From Verrucomicrobiota bacterium (GTDB lineage Bacteria > Verrucomicrobiota > Verrucomicrobiia > Limisphaerales > Fontisphaeraceae), in contig JBAXGN010000035.1 of NCBI GenBank assembly GCA_037139415.1, positions 1-48,498 on the forward strand: 48,498 nt of DNA, in the 5' to 3' direction. Position numbers and translations under genes: made by a program. A model generated the notes under the pieces. That model searched no databases and was not told the DNA's origin. It worked only from the letters and a program-made list of their open reading frames with translations. This document shows positions 16,966-24,919 of the stretch, in pieces; position 1 is the first letter of the stretch, and each line of letters begins with the position of its first letter.

Positions 16966-18483
16966 ATGCATATCAGCACACCTTTTCTTCGCTTCGCCGC
17001 CTTGGCGATTGTCGTTTTGGCCACGCCACTCGCGGCCGCCCGCGCCGATTCCGACCCACCCGTGGTCCGCTCGATCCGCGAGTGGGTAAAAGGCGACGGC
17101 ACCGCGGATGACGCCGCCGGCGTCGCCAAGGCGTTCGAGGCGTGCAAGAATCGCGCCTTCACCCTCAAAGTGGACTGTCCGGTTCTGATTCACATCGGCC
17201 GGGACATCGCGCGCACCGTGTTCGTTGACAATGGGACGCATGTCCGCTTTGCCGACCAAGGACTTTTCATCGTTGATAACCTGCTCATTCCGGCGTTTGT
17301 CCTCGCGAACAGTTCGGATATCCACTTTGTCGGGTGGCGCATCCAATATATTGGCGGCCTGCCGATGGACCGAAAGGGCGGCGGCTATCTTGTCAACGGA
17401 ACCGCTGTGGGTAACGGAGAACCCGCTGGTGCCTTCAACGACCTTATGCTGACGCGCTGGTTGAAGGAACATCGCGGGATCGCTTTCGGTCGAGGCGCGG
17501 CAAGGACGGCGATCTGGCACGGCCCATCCAATATGTCGGCGCTCTTCTATCTCATCGGCCTCACCAGCCAGGTGGTGGTCGAGGACATGAAGCTGTTCGT
17601 GCCGCCGGATGCCCGCGGGAGCCGGTTCATACCGATGGGGTTCGCCATGGCATCTGGATACAACAATAATTGCGTTCCTCCAGCCCCCGTATCTGACGCG
17701 AGCCCAGCGGTGCTCCTGCCCATTTCCATACCCAGGGACCTGACGTTTAAGAATATCGTCCTCGATGGGTATTACATGGGGTTCCAGGGAACGGCGCACG
17801 ACGCGACTTACACAAATATCACGGGCCTGCGGTACGGCGACCTTGAGGACGATAACGGCGGCACGATCGGCGGCGTTGGAAAATGGTTTGCTCCGCCGCA
17901 TCTCTTCTACCTCAATGGCGGAAGCAAGGCCAATCCGCTCGAAGAGCGCACCAACAATAAGAACGTCACGATCACCAGCGTTCGCGATGTCGGCCCGCGC
18001 ATCGGCAAAGCTCGCGATACGGACCCCGAACACCGGAGCGGGTACGCCTGTTCACTCAAGATCGGCGGGATCGATATGCGCGTCACCGACTACCAGTCAA
18101 ACCGGCCGGACGGCTTGGTGGACGTGCTCTCCTGCCGCAACATGACGCTCAGCCAGGTCACCGGGGTTTACGACTCGGGCTTTCTCTACGACCTCTATCC
18201 CGGCGTTCGTTTCCCGTCCGGCGACTACTACCAGAACCTGACGCTGCGCGATGTCACGCTGACGGATCTCGCGGCTCACCCCTATGCGAAGGCGCCCGCG
18301 AAGGACAAACGTCCGCTGCCCTTCACTGGCGCGCGCGGACAGAACAACCGCAACATCCTCTTCGAAAACGTGGTGGTAAACGTCAAAAGCTGGACCCGCC
18401 CTGAAACGCAGCCAGAGTTCGGCGGAACCGGCCACCGCACGCAGGTGACGTTCAATGTCGGCAAGTCTGCGGGGGCCAACTAG
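16966..18483 (+). CDS. Secreted pectate-lyase-superfamily beta-helix protein
   Basis: 505 residues from the ATG at 16966. MHISTPFLRFAALAIVVLAT continues to LAAARA, a clear signal peptide; the 60 upstream codons are open but non-protein-like. The mature start SIREWVKGDGTADDAAGVAK is the pectate lyase superfamily/GH55-type opening (PF12708-like). Beta-helix repeats follow: THVRFADQGLFIVDNLLIP, SDIHFVGWRIQYIGG, LTFKNIVLDGYYMGFQG, NVTITSVRDVG, LTLRDVTLTDLAAH, ILFENVVVNVKSW. It is more GC-rich than its surroundings. Extracellular polysaccharide binding or cleavage is likely; catalytic residues not assigned. Confidence 0.8.
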   Translation: MHISTPFLRFAALAIVVLATPLAAARADSDPPVVRSIREWVKGDGTADDAAGVAKAFEACKNRAFTLKVDCPVLIHIGRDIARTVFVDNGTHVRFADQGLFIVDNLLIPAFVLANSSDIHFVGWRIQYIGGLPMDRKGGGYLVNGTAVGNGEPAGAFNDLMLTRWLKEHRGIAFGRGAARTAIWHGPSNMSALFYLIGLTSQVVVEDMKLFVPPDARGSRFIPMGFAMASGYNNNCVPPAPVSDASPAVLLPISIPRDLTFKNIVLDGYYMGFQGTAHDATYTNITGLRYGDLEDDNGGTIGGVGKWFAPPHLFYLNGGSKANPLEERTNNKNVTITSVRDVGPRIGKARDTDPEHRSGYACSLKIGGIDMRVTDYQSNRPDGLVDVLSCRNMTLSQVTGVYDSGFLYDLYPGVRFPSGDYYQNLTLRDVTLTDLAAHPYAKAPAKDKRPLPFTGARGQNNRNILFENVVVNVKSWTRPETQPEFGGTGHRTQVTFNVGKSAGAN

Positions 18484-18559
18484 AACATTTCCCCATCAAA
18501 ACTTTTCGATGCTACGGTTGCACCACCCGCGTCCGCGACGGCTTTGCCCCCCTGGTTCC

Positions 18560-19861
18560 TCATTTCCCAGCCTGGAGTCTCGCCGTGCGGAGGCGGTCCG
18601 TGTGCAGGGTGCGGGTGATGCGGTAGATGCCGGTCTTGCCCGTGGCGAAGAGACCGGCATAAACGAAGACGTGCTGCACGCCGTTGGCCTCGTCCATGAC
18701 GGCGCCTCCCGGATGCGCGGCATCAATTTCCCACTCCTGACGGCCCGTCGTCAGTTGCAGTAGGGTGCTTTCAAAGCGCCAGGCGGTGCTGTTTCCTGCG
18801 CGCAGGTCCTCCTTCGAGATGGACCACAGATTCACCGTGTTGCCTTGGCTTTGGTCCGTTTCCTGCGCTTCTGCCCCTCCGAAGCGGTTGTTGACGACCG
18901 CCTCGTAGCGTTTCGTCACTGGGTTGTAGTCCACGTTGGCGGTATCGGGCCAGCGGAAGGACGAGATATTGCTGATTTCTTGATGGGTGAAGGGAAACCA
19001 ACCGGTGCGAGAAACCAGCATGCAGGGACGCTGGGGCGTGTGGAGTTGCCCCGCAAAGCGGAAGGGGAGCGGGTGGTTGCGGGAGAGAAAGATCAGCAGC
19101 CCATCGTGATAGAAGGCGGTCGGTTCCAACGGGTGGATCTCATTGGTTCCGGGCACTTCCTCATGCCGCCAAGTGACGCCCTCGTCGTTCGAGTAGAACA
19201 CATCGACCTCGGGTTTCCGTTCGCGCCCAACCGGAATCATCAGTCCCTTCTGGGGATGCACGACCATGCGTGGCCCAAAATTGCCCCCCACGGTGGTGCC
19301 GGTCTGCTTCTGAGTCAGCGCCCCGGGGATCAACTCCCAGGTGAGCCCTTCGTCGGCCGACCGGTAGAGGCCGTATGCCGTGGCAAAAAACACCTTGTTG
19401 CTGAGAACCCCGAAGCAGTTCCCGAACTTCAGCACCAGGGGCGTTTGGTTTATTCCGAACTGGCGCATGTCGGCCGGGGCCGACCAGGTTGTGCCTCCAT
19501 CGGTCGAGCGGACCATGACGGCCTCGCTGCTGTCAGCGTCGTGCATCGGCCCTGAGCCATGATGCTTCAACGTCTGGTGATAAGCGCAAATCAGCGTTTT
19601 GCCGATTTTGATTCCGACCGGCCAGCCGAGATGGTGATTCGCCCCCTTGAGAAATCGGCCTTCGGGCAGCGCCAGCGGCCGGATGGACTGGACGCCCGCT
19701 GCCTCCAACTCCAGCAGGCGCCGCTGTTCTTCCGGGTGAATGATCAAGGTCTCCCGCACCGGCGGCTGATCCATCCAGGCAGCATCAACCGCCCCGCGCA
19801 CGGCTCCAAGGCTACCCGTGAGCATGACGGCAACGGCGACAGCGAGTTTTCGTGGGTTCAT
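18560..19861 (-). CDS. Secreted Asp-box (BNR/sialidase-fold) protein
   Basis: 433 residues from the ATG at 19861, preceded by AAGGGGAG. MNPRKLAVAVAVMLTGSLG is a signal peptide ending AVRGAV. Three Asp-box motifs mark a six-bladed sialidase-type propeller: RSTDGGTTWSA, RSADEGLTWE, SNDEGVTWR. The position-specific Arg triad of true sialidases is not obvious, so this may be a BNR-repeat glycosidase-like or binding protein. Its ATG overlaps the stop of the upstream lyase gene (ATGA), so the pair was translationally coupled before the lyase was broken. Confidence 0.8.
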   Translation of the reverse strand: MNPRKLAVAVAVMLTGSLGAVRGAVDAAWMDQPPVRETLIIHPEEQRRLLELEAAGVQSIRPLALPEGRFLKGANHHLGWPVGIKIGKTLICAYHQTLKHHGSGPMHDADSSEAVMVRSTDGGTTWSAPADMRQFGINQTPLVLKFGNCFGVLSNKVFFATAYGLYRSADEGLTWELIPGALTQKQTGTTVGGNFGPRMVVHPQKGLMIPVGRERKPEVDVFYSNDEGVTWRHEEVPGTNEIHPLEPTAFYHDGLLIFLSRNHPLPFRFAGQLHTPQRPCMLVSRTGWFPFTHQEISNISSFRWPDTANVDYNPVTKRYEAVVNNRFGGAEAQETDQSQGNTVNLWSISKEDLRAGNSTAWRFESTLLQLTTGRQEWEIDAAHPGGAVMDEANGVQHVFVYAGLFATGKTGIYRITRTLHTDRLRTARLQAGK

Positions 19862-21301
19862 GGACTCCCCTTCCCCCGCATCCACAGCGGACCGACCTCG
19901 GCGGAGGTCAACGGTTTGATTTTGGATAATTCGGCTTCCTCGGACCAGCCTGCGGGCAGCGGCTTTTCAATGAATCCGGATTGGGAGGGTTCGTAGCCGT
20001 TGGTACCGCCCAAAAGGATGTTGCCGGAGAAAATACTCGGCGCGCGGCTCAGGCGGGGCACGCCGGGATCTGAGTCGCTGTGTTCAAGCATTCCTGTCAC
20101 CGAATGACCGCCTTGCGCACGAACAAAACGGTTCCCTGTGATGGTGCAGCATTCCGGCAGCAGAATCGTCTGCTTCTTCGGCCACCCCACCTTGTAGCGG
20201 GTCCCAAAATCGAGGTCCGGCCCCTTTACCCCCACGAGCAGGTTGCTTTCAATGATGACCCGTTTGACCTGCGCATAAAACGGGATCGGGCCATTCGTCG
20301 TGCCCGGTTTGCCCAGGGCGGTCGGTAACACGAAGGGTTCGTGCTTCCCGGTGAGGTCTCGTTCCATGTACTCCCCGCAGGCGACCATGAGGCCCTCGGC
20401 GCAATCGGCGACGACGTTGCGGCGGATGACGTGACCTTCCCCCACGAGGCGGATCGCGCAGGTTGATGACGCCCCGGCTTTCAAGGATGGTGTTGCGGAC
20501 GATACGGTTGCGGCTGGATTTGATCACCAGCAATTGGTCCTCCCCATTGGCGTGATCGAACAGGTTGCCCTCGATGGTGAAGAAGGAGCCATCCTCATCG
20601 GTCTCATCGGGGCCAAAGATGTTGAAGATGGGATTGAGTTGCCGCAGGACGGGTGAAAAGTCAATGTCCTTGAAGAGACAGGCGCACACCGTGTTCGAGC
20701 GCCCCCGGTACCCATCGTTGTGAACGACGGTGCCTGCGTTGTTCTTCCCCGTGAAATAGCAGTTGGTGACCAGGTTCTCGGGTCCTTGGAACCAGAGCCA
20801 ACGACTTTCCGTAGTCGGCTTCCCCGGCTTGAGGCCCACGAAGGCGCAGTTCTGGAGAACTCCGTTATGGGAGCGCAAGGTCACCACGCTGTTCTTCTCA
20901 TGGGGTCCCGAGAACACGAAGCCGTCGAGCGTCACGTACGGCGCCGTCAGGTGTACGCCGCATTCGCCGGTAAAGCGCACCTTGCCGGGCGTTTGGGCGC
21001 GAAGGACCACCGCGTTCTTCGCGTCGCCCCCCCGCTTGACGTAGATGACGACGTCTTTCCAAGTGCCGTCTTTGAGCACGAAGACATCGCCGGGTTGGGC
21101 GTCATCGAGTTTGGAAAGCTCCTTGGGGGTTTCGATGAGGGTGTTCCCGACGGTGGAACGCGCAGCCGCTTCAAGGAGTAGGGCGCCTGACATGAATGCG
21201 GCCACGGCAAATGGAAACAGGCACACCCGCGCAGCCCGCCGGAAAGCAAGGCGAGTGGACGCGTGGTTCAGGGTGCGTGAGACAGGTGGGTTGGGAAACA
21301 T
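19858..21301 (-). pseudogene. PL6 (chondroitinase-B-type) lyase, frameshifted
   Basis: The first frame (21301 to about 20456) has a signal peptide, then RSTVGNTLIETPKELSKLDD, AQPGDVFVLKDGTW, YVTLDGFVFSG, FNIFGPDETDEDGSF and EDQLLVIKSSRNRIVRN, ending GVINLR. The Lys of IKSS and the Arg of INLR are 21 residues apart, matching the catalytic Lys250/Arg271 spacing known for chondroitinase B. Right after the Arg the frame is lost; reading resumes in another frame with IRLVGEGHVIRRNVVADCA and runs to the stop at 19858. Compared with the family, about 20-25 residues ('HG--C-VEGN') are missing. Probably inactive or giving only a truncated helix. Heads an operon with the Asp-box gene. Confidence 0.8.
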
Positions 21302-21320
21302 GGAGGTGCCTCGGATTGAT

Positions 21321-21371
21321 CGATTTGCTTTTTGGCACATCTGATGCCTTCCCTTGTCGCGTTGCGGTAAT
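21321..21371 (+). repeat. Dispersed repeat R, copy 5
   Basis: Contains GGCACATCTGATGCC and CTTGTCGCGTTGCGGTAA. It lies between the 3' end of the split hydrolase gene and the start of the lyase gene. Confidence 0.75.
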
Positions 21372-21621
21372 TACCAAACGTCGTTAGGGCTAGCGGGTGC
21401 TCCCTCCGCTTTGTTGGTTGATCGCGGTGTTCAGCACCACGTTCCGCAGCCAATCCTTTACGGCGGGGTATTCGCTCTCGGGGAAGGCATGGCCGATCGC
21501 TTTCATTTCGTGCATGACAAATTTCACCCCCGCGTCCTTGTTGGTTTGCGTAATCCCCTGGATTCTCTCCGGGCTATTGCTTTTCGTGCCGTAGGCCGCC
21601 AGTACGGGGTGATAGTCATAT

Positions 21622-21636
21622 AAACGTTTGTTTAAC
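21622..21636 (+). repeat. Left subterminal inverted repeat of the IS
   Basis: AAACGTTTGTTTAAC, about 5 nt inside the left boundary. Its partner is the complement of 23243-23259. The match is imperfect, with a 2-nt insertion in the right copy. Confidence 0.5.
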
Positions 21637-21720
21637 GGTGACGTCCATTAGGGTTCGTTGTCGAAGGAAAGCGCCGAGCATTTTCCCCGTGTGACCCGGA
21701 AACCGAACCGAATACGAACC

Positions 21721-22782
21721 ATGAAAAATAAAGACAAAAAGACCAAACCGCTTGGAATAAAAGACCTCTATGCCGCCGTGGATTTGCACGGTGACAATGG
21801 ATATTACTGCGTGATCAATGACCGGGACGAATGCGTCTTTGAGCAACGTCTGCCCAATGATCTACCCAAGGTGCTCAAAGCCCTGGAACCCTATCGGGAA
21901 CGCCTGGCCAAAGGGATCGCCGTCGAGTCCACCTTCAACTGGTACTGGCTGGTGGACGGACTGCAGGCGCACCAGTACACCGTGCAGTTGGTGAACACCA
22001 CCCAGGTGCAGACCTATAGCGGGCTCAAATCCGCCGATGATCAAAGTGACGCCTTTTGGCTGGCGCATTTGCAACGCCTGGGGATCCTGCCCACGGGGTA
22101 TATTTACCCGCTGGCCCAACGTGGCGCGCGCGATCTGCTGCGGCGCCGGATGCTGCTGGTGCAACAACGCACCGCCCAGCTGTTGAGTTTCAAATGCCTG
22201 ATTGAGCGGCAAACGGGCCGGATGATTTCCGGCAACCAAGTCAAGGCGCTGGAACCGGAGGAGGTGGGCCAATGGGTGGCGGGCGTCGAAGTGGAACTGA
22301 TGGGGCAAACCAGTTTGCGGATGATTGAGTTTATCGGGACGCAGATTCGCAGCCTGGAAAAAGCGGCGCAGGCCAAAATTAAACTGCTGCCCGACTACGA
22401 CCGGCTGAAACAAATTCCGGGGATTGGCGAAATCTTGAATCTGGTGATCATGCTGGAGACCGGGCCAATCACCCGCTTTGCCGGGGCGGGCCAATACGTG
22501 TCCTATTGCCGGGGGGCGAAATCCGAGAAACTCTCCAACGGCCGCAAGAAGGGGGAGAACAACCGCAAATGCGGCAACAAGTATCTGGCGTGGGCGTGGA
22601 TGGAGGCGGCGAATTTCGCGCTCCGTTACAGCCCGGAAATCAAGCAGTGGTACCAACGAAAACTGGCGCGGTGCGGCAAAGTCGTGGTGGCCCGCAAAGC
22701 GTTGGCAGCCAAGCTGGCCAAAGCGGCGTACTACATGCTCAAAAACCAGGAGGCGTTTAAACTGGAAAAACTCTTGGGCTGA
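21721..22782 (+). CDS. IS110-superfamily transposase (DEDD)
   Basis: 353 residues. The N-terminal RuvC-like domain shows the DEDD residues: Asp21 in AAVDLHG, Glu69 in AVESTFNWYW, Asp107 and Asp110 in SADDQSDAFWLAHL. The C-terminal Transposase_20 domain shows LKQIPGIGEILNLVIMLETG, RFAGAGQYVSYCRG and GENNRKCGNKYLAWAWMEAA; the Ser in KLSNGRKKG or nearby is a candidate for the second active-site serine. These enzymes recombine circular donor and target DNA guided by an RNA from the element's non-coding end. The ATG at 21721 is preferred; 21 codons upstream are open. The frame is intact, so the element may be active. Confidence 0.92.
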   Translation: MKNKDKKTKPLGIKDLYAAVDLHGDNGYYCVINDRDECVFEQRLPNDLPKVLKALEPYRERLAKGIAVESTFNWYWLVDGLQAHQYTVQLVNTTQVQTYSGLKSADDQSDAFWLAHLQRLGILPTGYIYPLAQRGARDLLRRRMLLVQQRTAQLLSFKCLIERQTGRMISGNQVKALEPEEVGQWVAGVEVELMGQTSLRMIEFIGTQIRSLEKAAQAKIKLLPDYDRLKQIPGIGEILNLVIMLETGPITRFAGAGQYVSYCRGAKSEKLSNGRKKGENNRKCGNKYLAWAWMEAANFALRYSPEIKQWYQRKLARCGKVVVARKALAAKLAKAAYYMLKNQEAFKLEKLLG

Positions 22783-22788
22783 ATTTTG

Positions 22789-22858
22789 GGTTGCGGCTGG
22801 AAACCAGCTAAGGGGTTGGTAACCAAACCAGTGGTTTGATTGGAAACCGGCCGCAACC
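22789..22858 (+). ncRNA. Candidate start of bridge/seek RNA
   Basis: Seven nt after the transposase stop, GGTTGCGGC (22789-22797) pairs with GCCGCAACC (22850-22858). Inside are small hairpins: CTGGAAACCAG, GGTTGGTAACC and CAAACCA-G-TGGTTTG (perfect 7-bp arms, 22824-22838). This gives a multi-branch fold. The rest of the 488-nt non-coding end is GC-rich and open to further pairing (e.g. CCCTATCAGGG at 22922-22932). In IS1111-like elements the guide RNA comes from the region downstream of the transposase, which fits. No guide loop was matched with certainty to the target. Confidence 0.4.
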
Positions 22859-23082
22859 TGTCCTTTAAAAACGGCGCGAACGAGGCCGGCATAATTTTAC
22901 CGTGTTGCCCAGTCCAGGAGTCCCTATCAGGGTGAACGCTCGGCGGCGGCAACGCGGCCAGCGAGTCACGCGTTTGAATGAACCTAATGAACCTGGACTG
23001 GTACGAACGATTTTCTGGCCTTGCGCAAGCGAGGTGGGGGCGGCTCGGGTTGGCGGGGCAGGGAGCGGCGCTAGATCCAGAT

Positions 23083-23270
23083 GAATGACCGACAAGACGG
23101 TTGACGGCCCCGGGAGTTACGGGCGGTTGATCGTTGGAACCAGGACCGAGAAACGAACGGCGTAACCATGGATATGAACGGGCCAGTGCAAGCGCAGAGT
23201 GAGTCAAAAAAGAAAACTTTTGATCGCGGAAGAATTTTGCTTGTTGACAATAAACCTTTAATGAATGCCC
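23083..23270 (+). repeat. Right-end segment of the IS shared with 11323-11510
   Basis: The final 188 bp of the element, including the right subterminal repeat (23243-23259). A second copy without transposase lies 11.8 kb upstream. Confidence 0.75.
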
Positions 23271-23888
23271 CTTAAGCAGTGCGAGCAGGTCTGGCTTCAG
23301 TAATTGCGCACCGCTTTCCACAAAAATGAAAGCCGAGAATCGCTTCAGCACTTCCCCATCAGACTGCACGATCATCCGGGCCGTGGCATACGACCCATTG
23401 GAAAATCCGCCCAGCACACTGTGGGTCGGTTCAGTATTCGGCACGAACTGGCCCAACTTGTCGAGCATCTGCTTGTGTAGCGACCACATATATCTGCAAT
23501 CGGCATCGGTTAGGCCCAGCGTCGTCGGGGCGTTGCCTTCGGCTTTGTATTTGAACAGCGGCAGGTCCACGCAGATGAAATCCCTGTCCGCGACCAGCTT
23601 CCGGGCGGTATCGGGATTGTTGCCGTTGCCGCCGCTGCCGCCTTTGAGAAAGATCAACAGCGGAAATCTTGCCCTGGCATTGTAGTTGGTGGGCAGGAAG
23701 ACCGTCATGGAAGGCCTTGCGGTGTTCTTGGAGTCAAGCAGGCGGGCCATGGTAGGCGGCATTTCCGGAAATTCTACCGTGAAGCTTTTGCCGGGTGCCA
23801 CCTGCGGAGCACGCGGTTGAGCCATTGCCGCCACGGCACCCGAAGCCACCAGGAGGGCGGTGAGTAAAAAAACGGCAACTTTATTCAT

Positions 23889-24586
23889 GTTCATCTTGTT
23901 TCTATTGTTTATAAGCGGGTGGCAAATAAAATTCAATCTGGTAAAATTGGAAAAACAGTTCCTGGTTTGTGGTTCCTATAGCATTTTCATAAACTGCGTA
24001 GCCGCACGACGTCAGTCGGCGCTGATATTTCAAAGGCAAATACTGTGCGAAATATTGATTTTCTCGGCTACGTCATTATTTAAATCGCGCTAGCGTATCG
24101 AGTGGCGGGGGTGGCGGAAGGACGGAACAACAACTAAAACTGACCGTTGCCGGTCGGCGTGTTGAAAAAGCAAAGTCTTATCAATTTCTGCACCGTCTCA
24201 CCCCGTAGGAAACGGGGTGCCAGACGGATGGGCTTTTCCGGTGCGGGCACGGAGCGCGCCAATATGGGCTTAAGGGCCAGGCCCGCTGGTGTATTTACGC
24301 GCTTTGGCCTTAAAATTGGCCGCCCACCGCTTCGCGGACTCCGGGTGCCACCGACGTCCCCAGTTTTCAATCCCAACCGCCGCCATTTCGCTCGCCAAAA
24401 CTGCCGTCTCCCGCTCCCCAAAAAATTACGTGCGGTTTGGGGGTAACTTATCCAATTGACTTTCAACCAGGTAGTTCATATAAGAGCCTCATTCAGTTGG
24501 TGCAGGTAAAGTAATGCTTGGCCTGAGTCTGAATGTGCCCGTGGGTGGGAATAAAAAGTGTGCGTGGCAGGATGGTCACTTGAAGA
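23889..24586. other. Intergenic region with a strong hairpin, no gene seen
   Basis: AT-rich to about 24110, then GC-rich. A perfect 8-bp hairpin CACCCCGT-AGGAA-ACGGGGTG lies at 24199-24219. The overlapping frames on both strands (about 100 codons) have repetitive, Arg/Pro-rich content and look like an extragenic repeat, not protein. Confidence 0.4.
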
Positions 24587-24919
24587 ATGAAATATCGCTG
24601 TTCCAACGGTCATCTGTTTCACAGCTTTGAAATACCGCAGAAGTGTCCCAAACACGGCTGCGACAGCCGCAGTATTCGCCCGGATGGCACCGATCCTCTG
24701 CGGTCGCCGACTCCGAAGCCGGTGGCGGAAGGCAACGCTTGGACACGGATGCTCGCGGGGGCGTTGATCATTTTAACCCTGACGGGCGCGGGGTTCGGTT
24801 ATCTGCTTAAAAACCAATCGCGCAAAAACACCCAGTTGGAGCGGGAGTTGAAAGCCGCCCAACAAGAGTGTCTGCCCTTGGAAATCCAGTTAAACGCCCG
24901 CAAAGGCAATCCCTCATGA
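24587..24919 (+). CDS. Zinc-ribbon membrane protein with coiled tail
   Basis: 110 residues. The N-terminal ribbon MKYRCSNGHLFHSFEIPQKC continues PKHGC, with Cys/His pairs placed to bind zinc. A linker leads to one membrane helix (about 54-74, MLAGALIILTLTGAGFGYLL) and a short charged coiled coil (SRKNTQLERELKAAQQE). The stop overlaps the start of the next gene (ATGA), whose N-terminus is homologous. Function unknown; the ribbon is predicted cytoplasmic and the coil periplasmic. Confidence 0.75.
   Translation: MKYRCSNGHLFHSFEIPQKCPKHGCDSRSIRPDGTDPLRSPTPKPVAEGNAWTRMLAGALIILTLTGAGFGYLLKNQSRKNTQLERELKAAQQECLPLEIQLNARKGNPS

Larger units (their letters stand above)
21618..23270 (+). mobile_element. 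IS110-superfamily insertion sequence, 1653 bp
   Basis: Boundaries are set by the interrupted hydrolase frame, with 1-2 nt uncertainty because C residues occur at both junctions. The element has one transposase gene, a 103-nt left non-coding end and a 488-nt right non-coding end. No target duplication or terminal inverted repeat is evident, as expected for IS110-type recombination. A subterminal inverted repeat is visible: AAACGTTTGTTTAAC near the left end and, on the complement near the right end, AAAGGTTTATTGTCAAC. The long non-coding region downstream of the transposase plus subterminal repeats point to the IS1111-like group. Confidence 0.82.
21390..23888 (-). pseudogene. Alpha/beta hydrolase split by the IS insertion
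   Basis: The N-terminal part (23888 to 23271) reads signal peptide MNKVAVFLLTALLVASGAVA, then FPLLIFLKGGSGGNG (oxyanion region), VLGGFSNGSYATARM (nucleophile elbow GFSNG) and ends LLALLK. The C-terminal part (21617 to 21390) reads DYHPVLAAYGTKSNSPERIQ, VKFVMHEMKAIGHAFPESEY (catalytic His in GHAFP), ending GGSTR-stop. Joining base 23271 to base 21617 restores one frame (LLK-DYH), so the intervening 1653 bp is an insertion. The intact enzyme would be a secreted esterase-like hydrolase of about 275 residues. Confidence 0.88.

Noticed and set aside
20720-21181. Plus-strand 153-codon frame over the lyase gene
   Set aside because: It lies antisense to a recognisable PL6 coding sequence and has no family-like content.
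22922-22932. CCCTATCAGGG as the guide for the target GGTGATAGTC
   Set aside because: Only a 6-nt match, which is expected by chance in a 488-nt region on both strands; mentioned only as structure.
22731-23270. Continuation of the hydrolase frame into the IS
   Set aside because: The open frame runs through the IS right end by chance; the true C-terminus is on the other side of the insertion.
24134-24466. 110-codon minus-strand frame
   Set aside because: Arg/Pro-rich, contains the perfect hairpin at 24199-24219, looks like an extragenic repeat.
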